DNA of 11,338 nucleotides from Acidobacteriota bacterium (GCA_023441255.1 JAEZPW010000174.1:1-11338); one strand, 5' to 3'; shown: positions 1 through 6,772, numbered from the stretch's first letter. Numbers and translations are program-made. Notes: generated by a model not told the origin, from the sequence alone.

Positions 1-49
1 CTACGGGGTAGAGAATCCTCGTCGCTCTCCTCCGATGACAAAGGAGCTG

Positions 50-1018
50 TTAGGCCGCCGTCGTCGCACTCTCCAACGGAATACGGCCCTTGTTTTCTGC
101 CAGCCATTGATCGAACGTCTGCAATGACGGGTTCAGCGACCGGGCCAACTTTATGTCACGTGCGCCGACAAACTCCTCGTTGAAGTCACGCTTGAACTGA
201 AACATGTTGCCGATGTCGTCCGCGCCCGGAAATCCGAAGCTGCGGTAAACCTCCGGCGGAACGTCGTTATACACGATCTCCTGCCCCAGCGCGCGCGTGA
301 GCGCTTTCGCCATCTCCGCGCCCGTCAGGTGCTCACCCGCGATACCGACCTTCTTGCCAATGAACTCCTGTCCGCGCTGAAAGATCCCGTACGCGCAGCG
401 GCCTATGTCCTCCGCGGCCATACCGGGAAGTCTTTTGTCCCCCATCGGCATCGTGATGGCAAGTTTTCCGCCCGGACCCCTCTTAGGTCCCATGCCGAAG
501 TAAATGAAGTTGTCCCAGTAAAACGAGGTAAGCAGCAACGTGGCCGGTACACCCAGGTCCGTGAAGACGTGATCGGCCTCTCCTTTCGCGTCGAAGTGGG
601 GCACTTTGTACTTGCCGTGTATCGTCGGCATTCGGTCGTCGTTCAGGGGAACCAGCTTGCGCGTGTCCTCAAGCGTGGACCAGATGACATGTTTCACGCC
701 GGCCTCTTTGGCGGCTCGGGCTAGATTGCTTGCCTGTTGCAACTCCCTTTCAGCAGAAAAATGTTCCCAGAAATTTGTCACGCAGAATGCGCCATAAGCT
801 CCATCGAACGCCTTCTTCAGGCTCTCAACGTCATCAACATTGGCAGTGACTACCTCGGCGCCACGCTTCGCAACTCCTGCCGCTTTCTCGCCCGATGCGT
901 TCCTCGTGAGCGCCCGCGCCGTGAATCCTCCGTTTGGGTCCGCGGTAATGGCGCGCACAAACCCGCCACCCTGTGCGCCGGTAGCGCCAACCACTGCGAT
1001 GATACGTTTCTCTGCCAT
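50..1018 (-). CDS. NmrA-like NAD(P)-binding family protein (atypical short-chain dehydrogenase/reductase)
   Basis: This is a 322-residue protein with an N-terminal Rossmann fold. The glycine-rich loop GATGAQG lies at residues 11-17 straight after the first beta strand, and RALTRN (35-40) follows strand 2, where an Arg in this family contacts the NADP phosphate. The central 'HVIWSTLED' and 'HFDAKGEADHVF' segments match the NmrA/HSCARG group, whose members sense or bind NAD(P)(H) and often lack the classical Tyr-Lys catalytic pair; a typical YxxxK is not seen here. Length is normal for the family (about 300-320). The start is an ATG preceded by GGAGG (plus-strand 1024-1028) with a 5-base spacer, so it is secure. 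It is probably cytoplasmic, since no signal peptide or membrane segment is visible. It lies downstream of nrfA on the same strand but behind a terminator, so it is probably a separate transcript. Whether it is a redox sensor or an enzyme, and its substrate, cannot be told from sequence. Confidence 0.9.
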   Translation of the reverse strand: MAEKRIIAVVGATGAQGGGFVRAITADPNGGFTARALTRNASGEKAAGVAKRGAEVVTANVDDVESLKKAFDGAYGAFCVTNFWEHFSAERELQQASNLARAAKEAGVKHVIWSTLEDTRKLVPLNDDRMPTIHGKYKVPHFDAKGEADHVFTDLGVPATLLLTSFYWDNFIYFGMGPKRGPGGKLAITMPMGDKRLPGMAAEDIGRCAYGIFQRGQEFIGKKVGIAGEHLTGAEMAKALTRALGQEIVYNDVPPEVYRSFGFPGADDIGNMFQFKRDFNEEFVGARDIKLARSLNPSLQTFDQWLAENKGRIPLESATTAA

Positions 1019-1098
1019 TCAGTCCTCCATAGTGCCAAGTGCGAGAACTAAGATGACTGAACTTGCCGAAAAGCTTCGGCCAGAGCAGATGCACAAAG

Positions 1099-1135
1099 TG
1101 ACACCAGAAGCGCGAGCACAACATGCGAGGTGTCA
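1099..1135. promoter_or_regulatory. Inverted 7-bp arms upstream of the NmrA-like gene (possible operator)
   Basis: TGACACC (1099-1105) and its exact reverse complement GGTGTCA (1129-1135) flank 23 bases, giving a centre-to-centre spacing of 30 bases (about three helical turns). They sit 81-117 bases upstream of the NmrA-like start, inside the only intergenic space that can hold its promoter. A short GCCGAA/TTCGGC hairpin (1065-1080) lies closer to the gene. No convincing -35/-10 pair was found. The regulatory role is inferred only from symmetry and position. Confidence 0.25.
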
Positions 1136-1152
1136 GAAGGTCCGCGAAACGC

Positions 1153-1181
1153 AAAAAGGGGCGCCCTGCCATGGGCGCCCC
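1153..1181 (-). terminator. Intrinsic terminator of nrfHA
   Basis: On the minus strand the sequence starting 21 bases after the nrfA stop reads GGGGCGCCC, a 6-base loop, GGGCGCCCC, then TTTTTGCG. This is a 9-bp perfect GC stem (arms 1173-1181 and 1158-1166) followed by a T run (complement of 1153-1157), a textbook Rho-independent terminator. It separates nrfHA from the NmrA-like gene. Confidence 0.9.
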
Positions 1182-1201
1182 GTGATCCCCTTCTCAATCG
1201 G

Positions 1202-2638
1202 CTATTTCCCGGCTGACCTCGTCCCAATCGAACCGGCGCTCGCCTGTTTCACGTTGCGCTGCCTGAGAGAAAGCTGGCCCTTGCGGCACATATCGATTGC
1301 CTCGGCCAGCGATTTCACTGAGTACTGGTCCGCATGAAAACCCATCGAGTTTTCCGAGACCAGGAAATCGATATAGAACTGGGCATTGCGCTGCCAGTTG
1401 CGCGCTTCCGCCAGTTCCGCGTCCGACGCGCCGGCGTCCTTCGCTGCCTTGATATCGTGGATCAGATCCATGAGCGCGTTCAACGCGATGTTGCGCGTGT
1501 CGTAGAACCGAGTCTGAATCTCCTCTACGCGGTCCTTCAACTCCTGCTCGGGCCAGCGATGGCACGTCTGGCAGGCCCGATTGATATTCAGCAGCGGGCT
1601 GCGGACGTTATGATCGCTGATCTTCAATCCGCCCTCGCGCATGTACGGCATGTGGCAGTCGGCACAGGCCACGCCCGACCGCGCATGTATTCCCTGGTTC
1701 CAGGTCTCAAATTCCGGATGGCGCGCCTTGAACACCTGCGCGCCCGTCTCCGCGTGCGTCCATTCGACCACCTTGTCCTCGTTCTGTTGCGCAACGATCT
1801 GCTCCAGCTTCAGTCCTTTACCCCACGGGAATGTCAGCCGCTTCTCCGGCCCCTTGAAGTAATAAGTGACGTGACACTGACCACAAACATAGGACCGCAT
1901 CTCCTGTCGCGTAGCCTGTTTGTTGACGTCGTAATCCTTGATCCCCTGTGACGCCTTCAACGCTCGCATGCCTTCGATGAAAGCCGGGCGTGTGATTCGC
2001 AGCTGCATGGTCTGTGGGTCGTGGCAATCGATACACGCGATAGGGTGCGTGACCAGTTTGCGGGCTTCCATATAGGGCATGTGGTTGATGACCTCAAAGC
2101 CCTTCATCGGATCACCATTTCCCAATTTGTTGTAGGCGACAACCATCGATGCATGACAGTTCAGGCATGCTCCCGGAGGTCCCGCCTTCTGCCGCTCGGT
2201 GAAGGTCTGGTCGGTCAGCATCCACGCGTGACCGCGCTTCTCGCGGTAATCCTTGGAAAAGGAATACCCTGCCCACATCGTCTTCAGCCGCTCGTCAGAC
2301 TCAATCTTCGATTTGGTGACGATCTCGCGTGGATCGCCCTGGGTTGGCGAATGTGGCAACGCCTCGCTGCCGCCGTAACGCGTACGCTGCTGGTCCACCG
2401 TCCGAAGATACAGATCGTACTGCAATGGAAAGTTCTTGCCCCAAATGGCAGGATCTTCCGTCGTATCGTTCAACTCAACAACGCGGTAGAAGGGGTTTTT
2501 GGCTTCCTGCTTGTGCTCAAAGATGTTCACCAGCAGGGCAGCTACCGCCACAGCGGCGATGGCGGCCAGCACGATCGTCGCAAACAGCAGCTTGCGGCTT
2601 CGGGAAGAGTTCTGATCGACAGAATTATTGCCTACCAT
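1202..2638 (-). CDS. nrfA: Ammonia-forming cytochrome c nitrite reductase, NrfA (CXXCH haem-1 variant)
   Basis: NrfA catalyses the six-electron reduction of nitrite to ammonium on the outer side of the cytoplasmic membrane (dissimilatory nitrate reduction to ammonium). The 478-residue product has a hydrophobic N-terminal segment (about 17-38) that looks like an uncleaved anchor or signal. Five haem motifs are visible: CLNCH (158-162), CIDCH (202-206), CGQCH (252-256), CADCH (325-329) and CQTCH (356-360). Active-site signatures are present: RGH at 135-137, the Tyr after haem 3 (Y259) and GIH (H318). Haem 1 carries CXXCH where classical NrfA has CXXCK. The usual calcium ligands also differ: Thr258 stands where Glu precedes the active-site Tyr, and the Lys-Ala-Gln motif before HPE reads KAR (R306). 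Its start overlaps nrfH by 14 bases, which suggests translational coupling. It is the last gene of the operon. An octahaem or hydroxylamine-type enzyme is excluded by the five-haem count and layout. Confidence 0.96.
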   Translation of the reverse strand: MVGNNSVDQNSSRSRKLLFATIVLAAIAAVAVAALLVNIFEHKQEAKNPFYRVVELNDTTEDPAIWGKNFPLQYDLYLRTVDQQRTRYGGSEALPHSPTQGDPREIVTKSKIESDERLKTMWAGYSFSKDYREKRGHAWMLTDQTFTERQKAGPPGACLNCHASMVVAYNKLGNGDPMKGFEVINHMPYMEARKLVTHPIACIDCHDPQTMQLRITRPAFIEGMRALKASQGIKDYDVNKQATRQEMRSYVCGQCHVTYYFKGPEKRLTFPWGKGLKLEQIVAQQNEDKVVEWTHAETGAQVFKARHPEFETWNQGIHARSGVACADCHMPYMREGGLKISDHNVRSPLLNINRACQTCHRWPEQELKDRVEEIQTRFYDTRNIALNALMDLIHDIKAAKDAGASDAELAEARNWQRNAQFYIDFLVSENSMGFHADQYSVKSLAEAIDMCRKGQLSLRQRNVKQASAGSIGTRSAGK

Positions 2639-3128
2639 TTGCCTCGGTCTCCGGGCGGCTGCTCATGACAAAACTTGCAGCCGAGTGTCCTACGTTGAAG
2701 TGGCATCGGATGCACGACATATCCTTCACGCCATGTGGGCCGACGATCGCAGTTGTAATGGCCTCATGGCAGTGCCGGCAGGTGCCTTCGGTCACGCGCG
2801 CGTCGCGAGGACGAATTTCGATGTTGTCCGGATAGCGTCCCGACGTGAACGCCAGCGAGTGGAAAAACCCGTTTTCGGCCTTGACCGCGTACTTGCCGAA
2901 GAAATTGTGTGGAGTGTGGCAGTCGCTACAGGTGGCCACGGAACGGTGGCTCGACTTCTGCCAGGCGTCGTAATACTCCTGCATGACGTGGCAGTTTGTG
3001 CACGCCTCGGGCCGGGTCGTCAGGTAGGAGTACCCTTTGGCGTACACGAAGGTGTACATCCCCAACCCGATTGCCAGCCCAGTCAGCGCCCCAAGCACAA
3101 TGGTCGGAACAGTTGATTTTGAGAACAT
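2625..3128 (-). CDS. nrfH: NrfH, membrane tetrahaem cytochrome c (menaquinol:NrfA electron donor)
   Basis: NrfH belongs to the NapC/NirT family and passes electrons from menaquinol to NrfA as part of a membrane complex. The 167-residue protein has one N-terminal transmembrane segment (about 8-30) and four haem motifs: CTNCH (43-47), CSDCH (67-71), CRHCH (117-121) and CIRCH (139-143). Met49 follows the first motif as CxxCHxM; in structurally known NrfH the equivalent Met ligates haem 1. The ATG at 3128 is preferred to a TTG at 3176, because the extra 16 residues of the longer form are Arg-rich and would spoil the N-terminal anchor. A GGGAG lies 12 bases before this ATG, which is a weak ribosome site. 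The stop overlaps the start of nrfA, so the two are co-translated. NrfH-NrfA without nrfBCD is the arrangement typical of delta/epsilon-proteobacteria and many other phyla, not of enterics. Confidence 0.95.
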   Translation of the reverse strand: MFSKSTVPTIVLGALTGLAIGLGMYTFVYAKGYSYLTTRPEACTNCHVMQEYYDAWQKSSHRSVATCSDCHTPHNFFGKYAVKAENGFFHSLAFTSGRYPDNIEIRPRDARVTEGTCRHCHEAITTAIVGPHGVKDMSCIRCHFNVGHSAASFVMSSRPETEANGRQ

Positions 3129-3298
3129 TCCGAAATGTGGCTCCCGGCGCGTGCGCCTCAGCAGCCCAGCCCCCAAAAAATTGATCCACGCGCAAGCAAT
3201 ATAACGTCTGCGCCCCGATTTGCGCTACTGGCCGCAATTCGGCTCTCCTTAACGCGCCGCTCTCGGCGAAGCCGTCGGTTTGTGATAACTTCGCCTTC
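3129..3298. promoter_or_regulatory. Divergent intergenic region between nrfH and yceH
   Basis: These 170 bases must contain the promoters of both nrfHA (minus) and yceH (plus). On the minus strand TATATT (complement of 3198-3203) is the best -10 candidate for nrfH, about 70 bases before its ATG, but no good -35 hexamer lies at the right distance. On the plus strand GATAAC sits only about 10 bases before the yceH GTG, with no purine-rich ribosome site between. A single TTGAT half-site (3181-3185) resembles half of an FNR box, but the other half is missing. All of these are tentative. Confidence 0.3.
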
Positions 3299-3970
3299 GT
3301 GGAAATCGTTCTGAACGAAGTGGAAGCTCGAGTCCTGGGTGCTTTGATCGAGAAGGAAGTCACCACCCCCGACTACTACCCGCTCTCCCTCAATGCGCTC
3401 GTAAACGCCTGCAATCAGAAATCAAACCGCGAACCCGTCATGAATCTCGACGAACGCGCAGTACGCGAGGCGCTGCACGGACTCGAATTGCACGGCCTGG
3501 CCGCACAGGGCGGTGGCTTCGAAAGTCGCGTCGCCAAATTCGAACATCGGCTCGGAGAAGTATTGAACCTGACTCGCGGCGAAACCGCGCTTCTCTGCGA
3601 ACTACTGCTGCGCGGACCTCAGACTCCAGGCGAGCTTCGCGGGCGCGCGGAACGAATGTATTCCTTCCCTGAGCTCTCAGACGTGCAGTCCACTCTTGAC
3701 CGGATGATGAATCGGGAACCGGCACTGGTCGCACTTCTCCCTCGTCAGCCCGGACGAAAAGAAGCCCGCTATACGCACCTGCTTTCCGGACAACCCGACT
3801 TGGCAATCCTGTCCTCGCAACCGGCTAGTGACGTACCAGGCGAACGGTCCCACGGCGGAGCTGTGGGCGAGGAGCGGATAGCAAAGCTGGAAAGCGAACT
3901 GGAGGCGCTTAGAAATGAAGTGGCCACGTTGAGGCAGGAGATTTCCGAGTTCAGAAAGCAATTCGAATGA
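3299..3970 (+). CDS. yceH: YceH family protein (DUF480, UPF0502)
   Basis: The 223-residue product aligns from end to end with what I recall of E. coli YceH. Shared signatures include 'EARVLGALIEKEVTTPDYYPLS', 'ACNQKSNREPVMNL', 'LLLRGPQTPGELRGRAERMY' (about residues 102-121) and 'PGRKEARYTHLLSG'. The family folds as two winged-helix domains and ends in a predicted coiled coil, seen here as heptad-like 'ERIAKLESELEALRNEVATL'. Its molecular function is not established; DNA binding is suggested only by the fold. The GTG start gives the same N-terminal length as E. coli YceH, but no Shine-Dalgarno is visible and a GATAAC -10-like box is close, so a short-leader or leaderless mRNA is possible. The gene stands alone, divergent from nrfHA and 222 bases before glpX. 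Confidence 0.92.
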   Translation: MEIVLNEVEARVLGALIEKEVTTPDYYPLSLNALVNACNQKSNREPVMNLDERAVREALHGLELHGLAAQGGGFESRVAKFEHRLGEVLNLTRGETALLCELLLRGPQTPGELRGRAERMYSFPELSDVQSTLDRMMNREPALVALLPRQPGRKEARYTHLLSGQPDLAILSSQPASDVPGERSHGGAVGEERIAKLESELEALRNEVATLRQEISEFRKQFE

Positions 3971-4077
3971 GACGAGTACGGCTGCCTTCCTGACCTCGAC
4001 GCTCCCGTTCTCCCCCGGCCTCGCCGACCCGCCGCCGCCGCGTCCTGATTTTCTCTCCCTGCATGAAGTTATCTTGC

Positions 4078-4096
4078 ATCTCACACCACGTGAGAT
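4078..4096. promoter_or_regulatory. 7-bp perfect inverted repeat upstream of glpX
   Basis: ATCTCAC (4078-4084) and GTGAGAT (4090-4096) are exact reverse complements separated by ACCAC. The site lies 97-115 bases upstream of glpX and 108 bases after the yceH stop. No T run follows, so it is not a convincing terminator; a transcription-factor operator for glpX is an alternative. The rest of the yceH-glpX gap shows no other clear element apart from the ribosome site. Confidence 0.3.
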
Positions 4097-4181
4097 TTCG
4101 ACCGGCGCGAACTCCGGATCGTTACTTACGGCCCCCTTCTGACCCGCGGCTTGCGCCCCGTACATCCTCAGCATTTAGTCC

Positions 4182-4187
4182 AGGAGG
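4182..4187 (+). promoter_or_regulatory. Ribosome binding site of glpX
   Basis: AGGAGG lies 5 bases before the ATG at 4193. This strong site fixes the glpX start there, excluding an in-frame TTG at 4151 whose 14 extra residues have no counterpart in the family. Confidence 0.9.
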
Positions 4188-4192
4188 CATTC

Positions 4193-5248
4193 ATGGCCAC
4201 CGTGCCGAAGACTGAATCCCGATACGAGACAAAATCAGCAAAACAGTTCGGCGTGAATATAGAGACCGACCTTGCACTTGAGTTCCTGCGCGTCGTCGAG
4301 AACGCCGCCATAGCCTCGGCGAAGACCATGGGCCAGGGAAATCGCAAATACGCCGATCAGGTAGCCACCGAAGCCATGCGTCATACCATGGACAGCGTCC
4401 CCATGGAGGGCACAATCGTGATCGGCGAGGGCGAGCGCGACGAAGCCCCCATGCTCTACATCGGCGAGAAAGTGGGAGCCCGCTTCCCTGACGCCAACGC
4501 CCCCGTCCCGGCCGTGGACATTGCCGTCGATCCGCTGGAAGGTACGAACCTTTGCGCAACCGGTTCGCCGGGAGCCATCACCGTCCTTGCCGCTTCGGAA
4601 AGGAACGGCCTCCTCAACGCACCCGACTGCTACATGGAGAAAATCATTGTCGGCCCGTCCTGTAAAGGCTGTGTGGAGATGGGAGCTCCCGTTGCACACA
4701 ACCTGAAGCAGATCGCAAAGGCTCTCGATCGTGACGTAGAAGACCTGGTCGTCGTGGTCCTTGATCGTCCGCGGCACGAAAAACTGATCAACGACATACG
4801 TCTGGCCGGCGCCCGGATCAAGTTGATCAGCGACGGCGACCTTTCGGCTGGTCTGAGCGCGGCCGTGCTGGGCAGCGGCGTTCATGCCGTGTTCGGCAGC
4901 GGCGGCGCACCGGAAGGCGTCATCACGGCGGCCGCCATCCGCTGCCTGAACGGCTACATGCTCGGCCGGCTTGTGGTGGACAAACCCGAACTCGAAGAAC
5001 GCGTCGCCAAAATGGGCATCAAGGACAAGAACAAAATCTATACCGCCGATGAACTCGCTCCCGGCAAGCAAATTGTCTTCGCCGCGACCGGTGTGACCGA
5101 CGGCGGCCTGCTGCGCGCAGTCCGCTTCTTCGGCGAAGGAGCCCGCACATCGTCGCTGATTATGACTTTCAACACCGGCAAAGTGCGTTTCATCGACAGC
5201 ATCCACCTCGACAAGAGCCGCCCCGACATCAAAATCAAATTCGCCTGA
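4193..5248 (+). CDS. glpX: Class II fructose-1,6-bisphosphatase (GlpX)
   Basis: GlpX hydrolyses fructose 1,6-bisphosphate to fructose 6-phosphate, the committing step of gluconeogenesis, using divalent metal. The 351-residue protein shows the class II motifs in order: GEGERDEAP (78-86), VDPLEGT (112-118, metal and phosphate site), SDGD (213-216) and GSGGAPEGV (235-243), in which Glu241 matches the conserved metal-ligand Glu. 'GGLLRAVRFFGEGART' near the C-terminus is also typical. Length is in the usual 320-350 range, with about 15 extra polar residues at the N-terminus. It is cytoplasmic. It could also act on sedoheptulose 1,7-bisphosphate, as some cyanobacterial homologues do, but nothing in the window points to a carbon-fixation cycle. 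It appears monocistronic: a hairpin starts 16 bases after its stop and murB begins 344 bases later. Confidence 0.95.
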   Translation: MATVPKTESRYETKSAKQFGVNIETDLALEFLRVVENAAIASAKTMGQGNRKYADQVATEAMRHTMDSVPMEGTIVIGEGERDEAPMLYIGEKVGARFPDANAPVPAVDIAVDPLEGTNLCATGSPGAITVLAASERNGLLNAPDCYMEKIIVGPSCKGCVEMGAPVAHNLKQIAKALDRDVEDLVVVVLDRPRHEKLINDIRLAGARIKLISDGDLSAGLSAAVLGSGVHAVFGSGGAPEGVITAAAIRCLNGYMLGRLVVDKPELEERVAKMGIKDKNKIYTADELAPGKQIVFAATGVTDGGLLRAVRFFGEGARTSSLIMTFNTGKVRFIDSIHLDKSRPDIKIKFA

Positions 5249-5263
5249 CATCGCCGCCTGTGT

Positions 5264-5289
5264 AGGGACGGGTCTCTGACCCGTCCTAT
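5264..5289 (+). repeat. Hairpin repeat after glpX, related to the terminator at 8819-8849
   Basis: GGACGGGTC and GACCCGTCC (5266-5274 and 5278-5286) form a perfect 9-bp stem around a TCT loop, starting 16 bases after the glpX stop codon begins its downstream flank. No T run follows. The 26-base block 5264-5289 matches the minus-strand block 8849-8824 at 23 of 26 positions. Two of the three differences are a T-A to C-G change of the same stem pair, so the structure is kept. It is a dispersed hairpin element that may act as a 3' end stabiliser or weak terminator of glpX. Confidence 0.7.
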
Positions 5290-5321
5290 CACGGCAACGC
5301 CTCGCCATCTCAGAAGTCGAC

Positions 5322-5471
5322 TTGAAAGGGCACGGGTGCAAACGCTGCGGAAAAAGCATTCTTTGAATGGGCACGCCTGCAAAGCTGAGGAAGAAGCATT
5401 CTTTTGAATGGGCACGCCTGCAAAAGCTGAGCAAGAAGCATTCTTTGAAAGGGCACGCCTGCAGGCGTGCC
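5322..5471 (+). repeat. Four-copy 41-bp tandem repeat capped by a 20-bp palindrome
   Basis: Units start at 5322, 5363, 5404 and 5445, a constant spacing of 41 bases. Each begins TTGAAWGGGCACGSSTGCA; the first three continue through an A/G-rich stretch to AAGCATTCT. Unit 1 is the most divergent (GGGTGC in place of GCCTGC). The fourth unit is cut short and completed into a perfect palindrome, GGCACGCCTGCAGGCGTGCC (5452-5471). At each junction CATTC and GAAWG can form a small stem. The array fills most of the 344-base gene-free stretch between glpX and murB; the remainder shows only the hairpin at 5264-5289 and about 120 bases leading to murB without recognisable promoter boxes. A constant, near-identical unit with no unique spacers excludes CRISPR. 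Confidence 0.85.
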
Positions 5472-5592
5472 AATATGCCGTCCGATCAATGCGGCTTTAG
5501 CCGCTGAGGTCAGCCCACGCCGCCAATTCGAACTTCTTCGGCAGCTCCTTCAGCTCACTCTGTTGTGCCGTCGCGGTGCTACACTCGATTCG

Positions 5593-6669
5593 GTGAAGAT
5601 TCGGGAACACGTTCCTCTGGCGCCGCTCACGACTCTCGGAGTCGGAGGTCCGGCGCGATATTTTTTCGAAGCGTTCAACGAAGCCGATGTTCGCGAGGGC
5701 CTCGATTTCGCCGCCTCTCGCGAACTGCCGCTCTTCGTCCTCGGCGGCGGCAGTAATCTTCTCGTCTCCGACCAGGGCTTTGACGGTCTGGTGCTGAAGA
5801 TTGCGCTCGCGGGCATCAGTTCCCGTCGAGGACCTCACGACACCACCATCGTTTGCGCTGCCGCCGGCGAGGACTGGGACGCTCTTGTCGCCTCTGCCGT
5901 ACAGGAGAACTGCGCGGGAATCGAGTGCCTGAGCGGCATCCCCGGCAAGGTCGGCGGTACGCCTGTGCAGAATGTTGGCGCCTACGGCCAGGACGTCTCC
6001 GAAACCATCACGCAGGTGCAAGCACTCGATACCAAGGACGGCAGCGTACGCGAGTTCACCAACGCCGACTGCCACTTCTCCTATCGTACGAGCCGCTTTA
6101 ACTCGTCCGATCGCGGGCGATACATCATCATGCGAGTGTCCTTCGCGCTCCAGCGTAACGGAGCACCGAAGCTCGCCTATGCCGATCTCAAGAGGCATTT
6201 CGGCGAACGTGCAGAATCCGCCAGCCTTGCCGAAGTGCGTACGAGCGTTATCGAAATCCGTCGTCGTAAGGGAATGGTGCTGGACGCCGGCGACCCCGAT
6301 TCACACAGCGCCGGTTCATTTTTCAAAAACCCGGTGCTCTCCGAGGAGCAGTTTCAAGACTTGACGCGTCGCGCAGCCGCCCGGGGTTTGCAAGTTCCGA
6401 ACTACCCTGCTCTGGCCGCTCAACGCAAGGTGTCAGCCGCGTGGCTGGTCGAACAATCCGGGTTTACCCGCGGATATTCCCGCGGCCCGGTCGGCATTTC
6501 GAGCAAGCACTCGCTTGCCATTGTCAACCGCGGCGGAGCCACTGCTTCTGACGTCGTCTCCTTTGCCACGGGTATTCGGCGTGCCGTGCTCGACCACTTC
6601 GGTATATACCTTCATCCTGAGCCGGTCTTCCTTGGCTTTCAGGATGCCAACGTCGCGACATCCACTTAA
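5593..6669 (+). CDS. murB: UDP-N-acetylenolpyruvoylglucosamine reductase (MurB)
   Basis: MurB is a cytoplasmic FAD enzyme that reduces UDP-GlcNAc-enolpyruvate to UDP-MurNAc with NADPH, the second committed step of peptidoglycan synthesis. The 358-residue product shows the FAD-binding GGGSN (51-55), IPGKVGGTPVQNVGAYGQ (116-133), the type I loop YRTSRF (164-169), SAGSFFKNP (239-247) with the catalytic Ser242, and the C-terminal EPV with catalytic Glu343. These are the E. coli-type (type I) features. The frame stays open back to a GTG at 5467, but that point lies inside the 20-bp palindrome and the extra 42 residues have no family counterpart. The GTG at 5593 gives a normal MurB N-terminus (MKIREHVPLAPLTTLGVGG), although no good ribosome site precedes it. 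It is a lone cell-wall gene here, away from the usual dcw cluster. Confidence 0.94.
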   Translation: MKIREHVPLAPLTTLGVGGPARYFFEAFNEADVREGLDFAASRELPLFVLGGGSNLLVSDQGFDGLVLKIALAGISSRRGPHDTTIVCAAAGEDWDALVASAVQENCAGIECLSGIPGKVGGTPVQNVGAYGQDVSETITQVQALDTKDGSVREFTNADCHFSYRTSRFNSSDRGRYIIMRVSFALQRNGAPKLAYADLKRHFGERAESASLAEVRTSVIEIRRRKGMVLDAGDPDSHSAGSFFKNPVLSEEQFQDLTRRAAARGLQVPNYPALAAQRKVSAAWLVEQSGFTRGYSRGPVGISSKHSLAIVNRGGATASDVVSFATGIRRAVLDHFGIYLHPEPVFLGFQDANVATST

Positions 6670-6761
6670 TCGTCCCACCTGACTGAGCCAGTTCAGCCCG
6701 CCATTCAGTACGCTTCTCTGAATCGGTGTAGCATGGTTGCGTTTCATCCGGCCCTATTCGT

Positions 6762-6766
6762 GGAGG
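6762..6766 (+). promoter_or_regulatory. Ribosome binding site of the first STAS gene
   Basis: GGAGG lies 6 bases before the ATG at 6773 and decides that start over an in-frame TTG at 6737. The second STAS gene has a matching GGAGG (7934-7938) 4 bases before its ATG, and both genes start MAAN. Confidence 0.85.
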
Positions 6767-6772
6767 TTTCGC

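Noticed and set aside
3176..3184. Earlier TTG start for nrfH and a TTGAT half of an FNR box
   Set aside because: The TTG start adds a basic stretch before the membrane anchor and lacks a ribosome site. The FNR-like half-site has no matching second half.
5322..5471. CRISPR array candidate
   Set aside because: The spacing is regular, but the whole 41-bp unit is repeated; there are no unique spacers and no cas genes.
4235..5473. 412-codon open frame on the minus strand opposite glpX, starting in the tandem repeat
   Set aside because: Its N-terminal repeats are translation of the 41-bp array and the rest is antisense to the well-conserved glpX; no family resemblance.
5467..5592. MurB start at GTG 5467
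   Set aside because: The codon lies in the 20-bp palindrome and the added 42 residues have no counterpart in MurB proteins.
5497..6198. 233-codon minus-strand frame opposite murB
   Set aside because: Antisense to the conserved MurB motifs, no ribosome site, no domain seen.
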